A stretch of DNA of 5,950 nucleotides from Rickettsiales bacterium (GTDB lineage: Bacteria; Pseudomonadota; Alphaproteobacteria; Rickettsiales; UBA1997), in the NCBI GenBank assembly GCA_947496905.1, contig CANMEW010000079.1:1-5950 (forward strand), written 5' to 3'. This document shows positions 1 through 5,688 of this stretch, in pieces. The stretch's first letter is position 1, and each line of letters opens with the position of its first letter. The notes under the pieces are model-generated. The model worked only from the letters and a program-made list of their open reading frames with translations, made no database searches and was not told where the DNA came from. The position numbers were made by a program, and so were the translations under genes.

Positions 1-102
1 TTCGCTTCGCTCATGCCCGTTCTCAGTTAAAAATGCGGTGCATTTTTTCGGCTTCGCCGTCACTTCGAACTTCTCGAAAAATCCAAGTTTTTCAGAGGTT
101 CC
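1..102 (-). mobile_element. Partial MITE-like palindromic repeat element (copy L), cut by the window start
   Basis: This non-coding repeat reads in the minus direction and ends at 102 with the same 16-base terminus as the complete element at 5113-5447 (GGAACCTCTGAAAAAC on the minus strand). Next to the terminus is TTA (103-105). Positions 1-48 are an exact reverse complement of 5216-5263, 56-76 of 5187-5207, and 77-102 of 5113-5138. It lacks the 48-base block found at 5139-5186 in the complete copy. It also has a private hairpin at 50-59 (CGGC / GCCG around a short loop) where the other copy has unrelated bases. A hairpin with stem AAAAATGC / GCATTTTT and loop GGT is at 29-47. The other end lies outside the window. 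Family membership is seen directly; mobility is inferred. Confidence 0.75.
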
Positions 103-186
103 TTAGAGGCGTTTGGGGCGCTGGCCACGCTCCCCCACCCTATCACAGAATCCAATTCTGAGCTTCTTTCAGTCTGAGTGCACTTG

Positions 187-1197
187 CTAATTCTTGAAAC
201 CACGAGTGTCTAGCGCATCGCGGACTGCTTCGCCAATAAAAACCAACAATGTCAAAATTAAAGTGATGGTGATGAAGCCAGTGATTCCAAGCCAGTAAGC
301 GGTTAGATTATTTTTTCCCTGAGCCAATAATTCACCTAATGATGGCGATCCGATTGGCAATCCGAGTCCTAAAAAATCTAGCGAAGTTAGCGTGGTGATT
401 GATCCGGCGAGTAAGAATGGAATATTAGCAATGATGATTGGCGAGGCGTTGGGTAAAATGTGGCGAAAAATAATTCGCGAGTTACTGGCGCCCAAAGCCT
501 TGCTGGCGCGGACAAAATCAAAATTACGCAAACGCAAAAATTCAGCACGTACGTAGCCAACCAACGACATCCAGCCAAATAAAAGCATCAGCCCAAGAAG
601 TGTAAAAAAATTTGGCTCAATGATTGAAGACAGAATGATGAGCAAAAATAGCACTGGCATGCTTGACCAAATCTCCATGAAGCGCTGCAAAGTGAGGTCA
701 ACGAGGCCGCCGAAATAGCCTTGGATCGCGCCAAGAAAAATCCCCAAAACCGCAGAAAAAAAAGTCAGAACTAGGCCAAAAATTAGAGAAATTCTGATGC
801 CGTAAATTACGCGAGCCAATACGTCGCGACCACTGTCGTCGGTGCCAAGAATATTTTGCGAAGTTGGTTTTGAGGGCGCTGGGTCTAGCGCTTTGTAGTT
901 GATGCTGTCGTAAGAGAAGGGAATTGGTGCGCGAATCATCCAGCCCTTTTTTTGTACCAATTCTTGCACAATAGGATCGCGAAAATCTGCAGCGGTTTCA
1001 AAAACTCCGCCGAGATTTTTTTCAGAAATTTCTCTAAAAATTGGAAAATAAAATTTACCTCCGAACCGCACCAGCAGCGGCTTGTCATTGGCAAAAAATT
1101 CTGCGAGAAGCGTGAATAAAAAGAGGGAGAGTAGGATGAGGAATGAAAAATAACCGCGACGGTTCTTTTTGAACTTGGTAAAAAAATTTTCAGTCAT
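187..1197 (-). CDS. yejE: Peptide ABC transporter permease YejE (OppC/DppC type)
   Basis: This is an inner-membrane permease of the YejABEF type, which in E. coli imports peptides, including microcin C. Its 336 residues are close to the usual 340 or so. The N-terminus is family-typical: basic residues with NRRGY (12-16), one membrane helix (about 16-35), ANDKPLLVR (36-44), then a long periplasmic segment to about 130. Five more helices follow, at about 133-159, 174-193, 197-217, 251-278 and 302-322. The EAA-type loop that contacts the ATPase is at 228-250, ending in RHILPN. The motifs LTSLDFLGLGLP (270-281), GSPSLGELLAQGKNN (283-297) and FIGEAVRDALD (320-330) match YejE rather than generic OppC. 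The ATG lies 18 bases after the fabH stop with no clear Shine-Dalgarno, so translation may depend on coupling. No yejA, yejB or yejF is adjacent, which is unusual. Confidence 0.93.
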   Translation of the reverse strand: MTENFFTKFKKNRRGYFSFLILLSLFLFTLLAEFFANDKPLLVRFGGKFYFPIFREISEKNLGGVFETAADFRDPIVQELVQKKGWMIRAPIPFSYDSINYKALDPAPSKPTSQNILGTDDSGRDVLARVIYGIRISLIFGLVLTFFSAVLGIFLGAIQGYFGGLVDLTLQRFMEIWSSMPVLFLLIILSSIIEPNFFTLLGLMLLFGWMSLVGYVRAEFLRLRNFDFVRASKALGASNSRIIFRHILPNASPIIIANIPFLLAGSITTLTSLDFLGLGLPIGSPSLGELLAQGKNNLTAYWLGITGFITITLILTLLVFIGEAVRDALDTRGFKN

Positions 1198-1215
1198 GGA
1201 TGGGCTTATGGGAGG

Positions 1216-2175
1216 CTACCACCGAACAACAACAGATCCCCAAGTCAACCCGCCGCCAAGAGCCTCTAGAACAACGATGTCATCTTTTTTAATTTTTCCG
1301 CTTTCATTGGCATGATCCAAAGCTAGTGGTATTGAGGCAGCTGAAGTGTTGGCGTGGCTTTGTACGGTGAGGATTACTTTTTCTGCAGGGATTTTAAGAC
1401 GAGTCGCAACAGCATTTAGAATGCGTAAATTTGCTTGGTGAGGAACTAGTAAGTCGATATTCTCAACTCCCAATCCAGCCTTATGTAACACGGATAAAAC
1501 CGATTTGGACATTTTTTCTACCGCATGTTTAAACACCTCTTTTCCAGCCATTTCAATGAATCCAGATTTTTGCGTGGATGCAGTTCCACCGCTGGTTTTA
1601 AGAATGTCATTAAGTGCCCCATCGGAATGTAAATCAGTGGCAATGATGCCGCGATTTTCCTCCTGTGTTGCTTGCAGCAAAACCGCTCCAGCCCCATCTC
1701 CAAAAAGCACGCAAGTGTTTCGATCTTTCCAGTCGACAATTCGCGACAAGATGTCGGCACCAATCACTAAGGCGTTTTTTACTTGGCCAGATTTTATGAA
1801 ATTGTCAGCAGTCGCAATCGCAAAAACAAATCCTGAACAGACGGCTTGAATGTCGAAAGCAAAGGCATTTTTTGCTCCCAACTTAGCTTGAATTGTGGTG
1901 GCGGTGGCGGGGAATGTGAGGTCGGGGGTTGTGGTGGCGAGAATGATGAGGTCTATTTCTTCCACTGAGATTGTGGATTTTTCTAGCGCGCGTAATGCGG
2001 CTTTAGTTGCGATGTCGGAGGTTAATTCGTCGGTGGCGGCGATGTGTCTTTTTTCGATTCCGGTGCGCTCAAGAATCCACTCATTAGTGGTTTCAACGAT
2101 TTTTTCTAAATCGAAATTGGTGAGGATTTTTTCTGGAAGGTAAGAACCTGTGGAGATGATTTTACTGCTGAACAT
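1216..2175 (-). CDS. fabH: Beta-ketoacyl-ACP synthase III (FabH)
   Basis: This enzyme condenses acetyl-CoA with malonyl-ACP to start type II fatty acid synthesis in the cytoplasm. With the chosen start it has 319 residues, close to the E. coli enzyme (317). The N-terminus MFSSKIISTGSYLPEKILTN lines up with the family. The thiolase-fold triad is complete: Cys113 in AVCSGF, His246 in PHQANLRI and Asn276 in SHANTSAAS. The GDGAGA turn and the C-terminal ALGGGLTWGS loop are also present. An in-frame ATG at 2193 would add MRILKT and also has a possible ribosome site, so the start is not certain; I prefer the shorter form by family alignment. The start overlaps the end of plsX by 14 bases, a sign of translational coupling. 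The final TAG is 18 bases before yejE. Confidence 0.95.
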   Translation of the reverse strand: MFSSKIISTGSYLPEKILTNFDLEKIVETTNEWILERTGIEKRHIAATDELTSDIATKAALRALEKSTISVEEIDLIILATTTPDLTFPATATTIQAKLGAKNAFAFDIQAVCSGFVFAIATADNFIKSGQVKNALVIGADILSRIVDWKDRNTCVLFGDGAGAVLLQATQEENRGIIATDLHSDGALNDILKTSGGTASTQKSGFIEMAGKEVFKHAVEKMSKSVLSVLHKAGLGVENIDLLVPHQANLRILNAVATRLKIPAEKVILTVQSHANTSAASIPLALDHANESGKIKKDDIVVLEALGGGLTWGSVVVRW

Positions 2176-3262
2176 TGTTTTTAGGATCCTCATCGATTTG
2201 CGCCTCTGCCTTTAGACACTGCTCTAATTTCGCAGTTCTCACCTTTTCCGCGATGAGTTTTAATTCGTCACTAATTTGTTCGTTAATTTTATTTTCTAAC
2301 AAAGAGAGCGCGACTTTGATTGCATTAGCAAAGCCGATTGAATCTGTGCTGCCGTGACTTTTCACCACAACACCATTCAAACCAACTAGCATTGCACCAT
2401 TATGCATGCGCGGATCCATTGTCTTGGTAGCCTTGCTGATTGAAACGCTGGCGAGGAGATAGCCAATTTTTGACCAAATTGAATTGGTAAATCCTTCCTT
2501 AATGATGCTGGTCATTAATTTCACCGTGCCCTCGATTGCTTTTAACGTGATGTTACCGGTGAAGCCGTCGGTCACTACTACATCAACCGTTCCTTTCATG
2601 ATGTCGTCACCTTCAACATATCCATGAAAGTCGTCTTTGAGATCGCTTTCTTTTAGCATTGCAGCTGCACCACGAACGTCGTCATGACCCTTTAAATCCT
2701 CTGACCCAACATTCAAAATTCCGATCGTCGGCTTTTCTATTTTCAACACTGTGCGTGCAAAAGCTCGGCCCATGACGGCGAATTGAAATAGGACATCAGC
2801 GCCACATTCAACATTAGCACCCATGTCGAGTAAAACAGTAGCTTGCTTCTTTTTGTTAGGAATGGAGGTAACGATTGCGGGACGGCTGATTGATTCGAGC
2901 GGTCGCAAAATAACTTTGGCAATCGCCATTAGAGCGCCAGTGTTTCCGGCAGAAATAATGACATCAGCTTGGCCATCTTTTACGGCGTCAATTGCAAGGC
3001 GCATGCTAGAATTAGTGCCTTTGCGCAGAGCGGCGGAAGGTTTTTCGTCAGCGGAAATAAATTCTTCGGTGTGGGTAAGAGTGTAACGACCCTTGAGATA
3101 GCGGCAGTTTTGGAGGATTGGAGTGATTTTTTTGGAGTCGCCAAAAAATAAAAAATGAACATCGTGATTCGAGGAGGCAATGATGTCCGCCCCTTCAATA
3201 ACAATTTGTGGGGCCCTGTCGCCACCCATGCAGTCTAGCGCTACTCTGAAGTTTTTAGTCAC
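2162..3262 (-). CDS. plsX: Phosphate acyltransferase PlsX
   Basis: PlsX converts acyl-ACP and phosphate to acyl-phosphate, the donor used by PlsY for the first acylation of glycerol-3-phosphate. Motifs appear in family order: VALDCMGGDRAP near the N-terminus, ISAGNTGALMA, LLDMGANVECGADVLFQFAVMG, LNVGSEDLKG and VVTDGFTGNITLKAIEG. It has 366 residues, slightly longer than the usual 330-355, because of a charged, low-complexity tail (from about residue 350, ending DPKNNVQQ). The start is GTG at 3260-3262, nine bases after the rpmF stop. The next in-frame ATG (residue 12) falls inside the conserved MGGD motif and would cut it off from its beta strand, so GTG is preferred. No strong ribosome site precedes it, so coupling to rpmF is likely. 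Its 3' end overlaps fabH. Confidence 0.95.
   Translation of the reverse strand: MTKNFRVALDCMGGDRAPQIVIEGADIIASSNHDVHFLFFGDSKKITPILQNCRYLKGRYTLTHTEEFISADEKPSAALRKGTNSSMRLAIDAVKDGQADVIISAGNTGALMAIAKVILRPLESISRPAIVTSIPNKKKQATVLLDMGANVECGADVLFQFAVMGRAFARTVLKIEKPTIGILNVGSEDLKGHDDVRGAAAMLKESDLKDDFHGYVEGDDIMKGTVDVVVTDGFTGNITLKAIEGTVKLMTSIIKEGFTNSIWSKIGYLLASVSISKATKTMDPRMHNGAMLVGLNGVVVKSHGSTDSIGFANAIKVALSLLENKINEQISDELKLIAEKVRTAKLEQCLKAEAQIDEDPKNNVQQ
2187..2190 (-). promoter_or_regulatory. Candidate Shine-Dalgarno for fabH, inside plsX
   Basis: The minus strand reads AGGA, 11 bases before the ATG at 2173-2175 chosen for fabH. A competing AGAGG (2203-2207) lies nine bases before the upstream in-frame ATG at 2191-2193. 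By spacing the upstream pair is slightly better; by protein alignment the downstream start is better. The site is within the plsX reading frame, so ribosomes finishing plsX would pass over it. Confidence 0.4.
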
Positions 3263-3271
3263 TTTTCGGAA

Positions 3272-3478
3272 CTATTCTTCTGTGGAAGATTTCTTCTTTT
3301 TGTCAGCAACAACTTTTCGACCATTGTAGTAGCCATCAATCGAGATGTGGTGCGAAAGCTTGAATTCGCCGGTAGTTTTATCGACCAAAACATTTGGGAA
3401 ATTAGGATCGAAGGAGCCGTTGCTGCCTCTTCTCATTCCACTTTTTGATCGGGATGTTTTTTTCTTAGGAACTGCCAT
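3272..3478 (-). CDS. rpmF: 50S ribosomal protein L32
   Basis: This small basic protein of the large ribosomal subunit has 68 residues. It starts with the family signature MAVPKKKTSRSKSGMRR, followed by a short linker and VDKTTGEFKLSHHISIDGYYNGRKVV (32-57), the pattern of alphaproteobacterial L32. It contains no cysteine, so it is the form without the zinc-binding Cys motif found in many other bacteria. The C-terminus is a Lys/Ser/Glu tail (KKKKSSTEE). GAGG (3490-3493 on the minus strand) lies 11 bases before the ATG and can serve as ribosome site. Its stop is nine bases from the plsX start, the usual rpmF-plsX-fabH arrangement. A promoter probably lies in the spacer 3479-3614, but I could not pick a convincing one. 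Confidence 0.95.
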   Translation of the reverse strand: MAVPKKKTSRSKSGMRRGSNGSFDPNFPNVLVDKTTGEFKLSHHISIDGYYNGRKVVADKKKKSSTEE

Positions 3479-3614
3479 GCTGGTTAATGCCTCGTTTAAT
3501 GTTTAGTTGAAATTGGTAATGATTGAATCGGTGAGGAGGGTTGTGGGGGAAGGGAACTCAGGGCTTTTCAAGAAAAGAGGCGCGAACATAAATTTCGCTT
3601 CACTAAAAGCAACG
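3479..3614. other. pabB-rpmF spacer with a four-tract G-run on the plus strand
   Basis: No gene is seen here. On the plus strand four G-tracts of at least three occur in 26 bases: 3538-3540, 3545-3549, 3552-3554 and 3561-3563, with loops of 4, 2 and 6. This fits the standard G-quadruplex pattern. Because the genes are on the minus strand, the G-rich strand is the template and the transcript is C-rich. Next to it is a short dyad CTTTTC-AA-GAAAAG (3564-3577), with no T-run after it, so it is not a standard terminator. The rpmF promoter is expected here by position only. Confidence 0.5.
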
Positions 3615-4904
3615 CTAAATTCCCGTAAGCAATTTTAGAATTGCCTTCGCCTTACTAAAAATTTCTTCGAGTTCTGATTGCGGGTTGGAGTCAAAAGTAA
3701 TTGCCCCACCAGTTTGAAACTCAAATTTTTCTCCCTGCACAAGTAAAGTACGAATTACAACTGCAAGATTTGTGCCACTATTCCCGTCAAAAAATCCGAC
3801 AGCTCCACTGTAAATTCCTCGCTCAATTTTTTCCTTTTTTGCGGCAATTTCCATCGCTTTTATTTTTGGAGCGCCAGTCATTGATCCTGGTGGGAAGCAG
3901 GCTCTCACCACATCAAGCATTGAAAACTTCTTCCCAATTTCTCCATGAATTTCTGAGGACATGTGGTGAATATTTTTGTAGGAAGTAATCTCAAAAAGTT
4001 TTTTCGCCACAACGCTTCCAGGCTCACAAACTTTAGACAAATCATTCCTCACTAAATCAACGATCATCAAATTTTCTGCCCTCTCTTTCACGCTATTTTT
4101 CAGCGCTGATTTATTTTTTTTGTCCTGACTTAAATCCTCACTTCTCGACGCAGTCCCCTTGATTGGTCGCGACAAAACCACATTTTTTTCAATTTTTAAA
4201 AATAATTCCGGACTGGAGGAGATGAGGTAATTTTCGTCTAGCTTGAAAAATGATGAATAGTTGGCGGGGCTGAGTTTTGTAAGGTCAGAGAAGAGTCTAA
4301 AATTTTCTTTTTGGTCTAATTTTTTTGAGAATTTTCCAAAAAATTTTCGCGTCAAATTACTTTGGTAACAATCACCAAGCTCGATCTTTTTCTTAATTTC
4401 AGAAACCGATTTTAGGTAAGATTCATCAGAAAAGTTTGAGCTTATTTCGCTGACCTCGAAATCAGTTTTGCTAGATTTTGCAACCTTGTAGCTCGACACT
4501 TCATCAAGTTGCTTTGGGTCAGAAAAAAATGCGGTGAGGGTTTTTCTGTCGTGATCAAATTCAAAGGTTAGTGAGAAATTCACTAAGTGAATTTTGGGGA
4601 AAGGCAGGGAGGGTTTTTTAACTTTGGGAAGATTCTCAAATTGCTGTGCAACCTCGTAGGAGAGGTATCCAAACCATTTTTCTTCGCTGTTTTTTAAAAT
4701 TTTTTCTGCAGCAAAAAAGTCGTCACTAATAATTTTTTTTTGGGGGAAAAGTGCGATGTGGGAGCGCGAGTTTTTTACTTCCGCGCTAAGTCCGGAATAA
4801 AGCAGGCACCAGCTGTGACCAGAGTAACTGTCAGCAATTTTTTGAGCAAAATCGAGCGGGTTTTGCCAGGTAAGAATTTTGCTTAATTGAGGTGGATTAG
4901 GCAC
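3615..4904 (-). CDS. pabB: Aminodeoxychorismate synthase component I (PabB)
   Basis: PabB aminates chorismate to 4-amino-4-deoxychorismate for folate synthesis, using ammonia from the glutaminase PabA. It is a chorismate-binding family protein of 429 residues, near the E. coli length. The decisive motif is PIKGT (247-251): Lys249 marks PabB, whereas anthranilate synthase TrpE has Ala here. Other family motifs are SPELF (231-235), ERAENLMIVDLVRNDL (274-289), FPPGSMTGAPK (337-347), GIYSGAVGF (363-371) and TGGAITFDSNPQSELEEI (398-415). WCLLYSGLS (32-40) occupies the place of the TrpE tryptophan-binding LLES motif and resembles PabB. The start is GTG at 4902-4904; an in-frame TAG lies just upstream and no earlier start exists. 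No Shine-Dalgarno is visible. No pabA or pabC is adjacent. The gene is 136 bases upstream of rpmF and is probably a separate unit. Confidence 0.92.
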   Translation of the reverse strand: MPNPPQLSKILTWQNPLDFAQKIADSYSGHSWCLLYSGLSAEVKNSRSHIALFPQKKIISDDFFAAEKILKNSEEKWFGYLSYEVAQQFENLPKVKKPSLPFPKIHLVNFSLTFEFDHDRKTLTAFFSDPKQLDEVSSYKVAKSSKTDFEVSEISSNFSDESYLKSVSEIKKKIELGDCYQSNLTRKFFGKFSKKLDQKENFRLFSDLTKLSPANYSSFFKLDENYLISSSPELFLKIEKNVVLSRPIKGTASRSEDLSQDKKNKSALKNSVKERAENLMIVDLVRNDLSKVCEPGSVVAKKLFEITSYKNIHHMSSEIHGEIGKKFSMLDVVRACFPPGSMTGAPKIKAMEIAAKKEKIERGIYSGAVGFFDGNSGTNLAVVIRTLLVQGEKFEFQTGGAITFDSNPQSELEEIFSKAKAILKLLTGI

Positions 4905-5108
4905 TGTTAGCTAATTATTTTTTCGGGATTTTTCGGGCTTTGTTGCGCAGTCCCTAAAATTCAACCCAGATCCGTCATTGGAAATTTAGGAGAGTTTAGA
5001 GCGTGTCTTTAAATTACGGAAGGGCGCCTCTAGAAATTACTCAAAAAAAGCAATTTTTAGAGATGCCCGGAAGGCAAAGAGTCGCTTTTTGCCTCATCTG
5101 CTCGCAAG
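4905..5108. other. Gene-free spacer upstream of pabB with small inverted and tandem repeats
   Basis: No reading frame of note is present. Three structures are visible. TTTTTCGGG occurs twice in tandem (4919-4927 and 4929-4937, period 10), 15-33 bases before the pabB GTG. An imperfect dyad pairs 5028-5038 with 5052-5062 (10 of 11 bases, loop 13). A second dyad pairs AGGCAAA (5072-5078) with TTTGCCT (5088-5094). Neither dyad is followed by a clean T-run. The pabB promoter should lie here, but I found no convincing -35/-10 pair. The first dyad contains ATTACTCA, also seen at 5531-5538 in the repeat relic, so part of this spacer may be decayed repeat. Confidence 0.4.
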
Positions 5109-5112
5109 TTTA
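5109..5112. repeat. Putative target-site duplication TTTA, left copy (partner 5448-5451)
   Basis: TTTA directly precedes the left terminus of copy A, and the same four bases directly follow its right terminus. Copy L is followed by TTA (103-105), and copy B, in the opposite orientation, is preceded by TAA (5686-5688). All are consistent with insertion at a TNA-type site. The shared part could be three or four bases; four AT bases can also match by chance. Confidence 0.5.
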
Positions 5113-5447
5113 GGAACCTCTGAAAAACTTGGATTTTTACTCAAAGATTTTTTTGAACGAATGAGTTGCAATCGCTTCGCTCTTGTCGAGAAGTTCGAAG
5201 TGACGGCTACACCTTAAAAAATGCACCGCATTTTTAACTGAGAACGGGCATGAGCGAAGCGAATCCCTAGGCAACAAATTTTTGAGCAGGAAAGCGTACC
5301 TTGATGTACGATTCGAGCACAGGGATCGAGCTTAAGCTCGATGCCCGTTCTTGCTAAAAATGCTTCGCATTTTTTTAACGCGGAAACCTACGCGAAAAAA
5401 TTTGGTAACGACAAAATTTCCGGAAAAGATGGTTTTTCAGAGGTTCC
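5113..5447 (+). mobile_element. Complete 335-bp MITE-like element (copy A)
   Basis: The element is bounded by perfect 16-base terminal inverted repeats: GGAACCTCTGAAAAAC at 5113-5128 and its reverse complement at 5432-5447. TTTA stands immediately outside both ends (5109-5112 and 5448-5451), as expected for a short target-site duplication of TTA or TTTA. There is no open reading frame, so it would need a transposase from elsewhere. Inside are a 48-base block absent from copy L (5139-5186), a block absent from copy B (about 5195-5282), an 18-base perfect palindrome (5325-5342), and two hairpins with stem AAAAATGC / GCATTTTT (5217-5235, loop ACC; 5356-5374, loop TTC) in opposite-facing contexts. 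The TNA-like target resembles some IS5-family groups, but I cannot name the parent. Confidence 0.7.
5283..5395 (+). repeat. Left arm of a 113-bp perfect inverted repeat (partner 5742-5854)
   Basis: Every base pairs with 5742-5854 read in reverse complement, with no mismatch or gap. The similarity continues inward, with several mismatches and one indel, to the element termini at 5447 and 5689. The arm includes a small dyad (CGTAC / GTACG, about 5295-5310), the 18-base palindrome ATCGAGCTTAAGCTCGAT (5325-5342) and the hairpin 5356-5374. It lies within copy A. Confidence 0.9.
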
Positions 5448-5465
5448 TTTATTGGTTTTAAAAAG

Positions 5466-5620
5466 AGAGAGTTGCAATCGCTTCGCTCATTCCCGCTCTA
5501 CCTGAAGATTTTTTTATCGACAAGTCACAAATTACTCAGAAAAAACTGCGTTTTTTCCTCCGTCATTTTTCATTCGTTCAAAAAAATCTTTGAGTAAAAT
5601 CTAGGTTTTTCAGAGTGTCC
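5466..5620 (-). mobile_element. Degenerate relic of the same repeat family (copy C)
   Basis: Reading on the minus strand from 5620, a terminus with two mismatches to the family 16-mer (5605-5620) is followed by the shared block at 5572-5604, also found at 5129-5162 and 5906-5938. It then continues with its own sequence, including a hairpin AAAAAAC / GTTTTTT with loop TGC (5540-5556). A 20-base stretch at 5469-5488 is identical to 5163-5182 of copy A and runs on into bases resembling 11-23 of copy L. I see no intact second terminus, so the left boundary is approximate. It fills the gap between copies A and B. Confidence 0.5.
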
Positions 5621-5688
5621 GTTGGTATTTCAAAAAGCATTCTCTGCCAAATGCACCGCTTCCACAAAACCTACCCCAAACTTCCTAA

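Noticed and set aside
115..134. GC-rich hairpin (GGG/CCC and GCG/CGC with one bulged T, loop of seven) about 50-70 bases after the yejE stop, considered as a terminator
   Set aside because: There is no T-run after it on the minus strand (AAAC follows), and the stem is short with a bulge. A smaller dyad CAGAAT-CCA-ATTCTG at 146-160 also lacks a T-run.
1505..1849. 114-codon open frame on the plus strand
   Set aside because: It lies wholly inside fabH on the opposite strand, and its translation has no recognisable features; the same applies to the other frames inside fabH, plsX, yejE and pabB.
3479..3530. Possible promoter for rpmF (TTCAAT, 16 bases, TAAACA on the minus strand)
   Set aside because: The -10 match is poor and such pairs are easily found by chance in AT-rich DNA.
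3615..4904. Anthranilate synthase component I (TrpE) instead of PabB
   Set aside because: The motif is PIKGT with lysine, typical of PabB, and the tryptophan-binding LLES motif is absent; no trp genes are adjacent.
5216..5237. Hairpin followed by T-run read as a rho-independent terminator
   Set aside because: The stem is mostly A-T with only two G-C pairs, the T-run is itself part of the stem, and no gene ends nearby. The same hairpin recurs in every repeat copy, so it belongs to the element.
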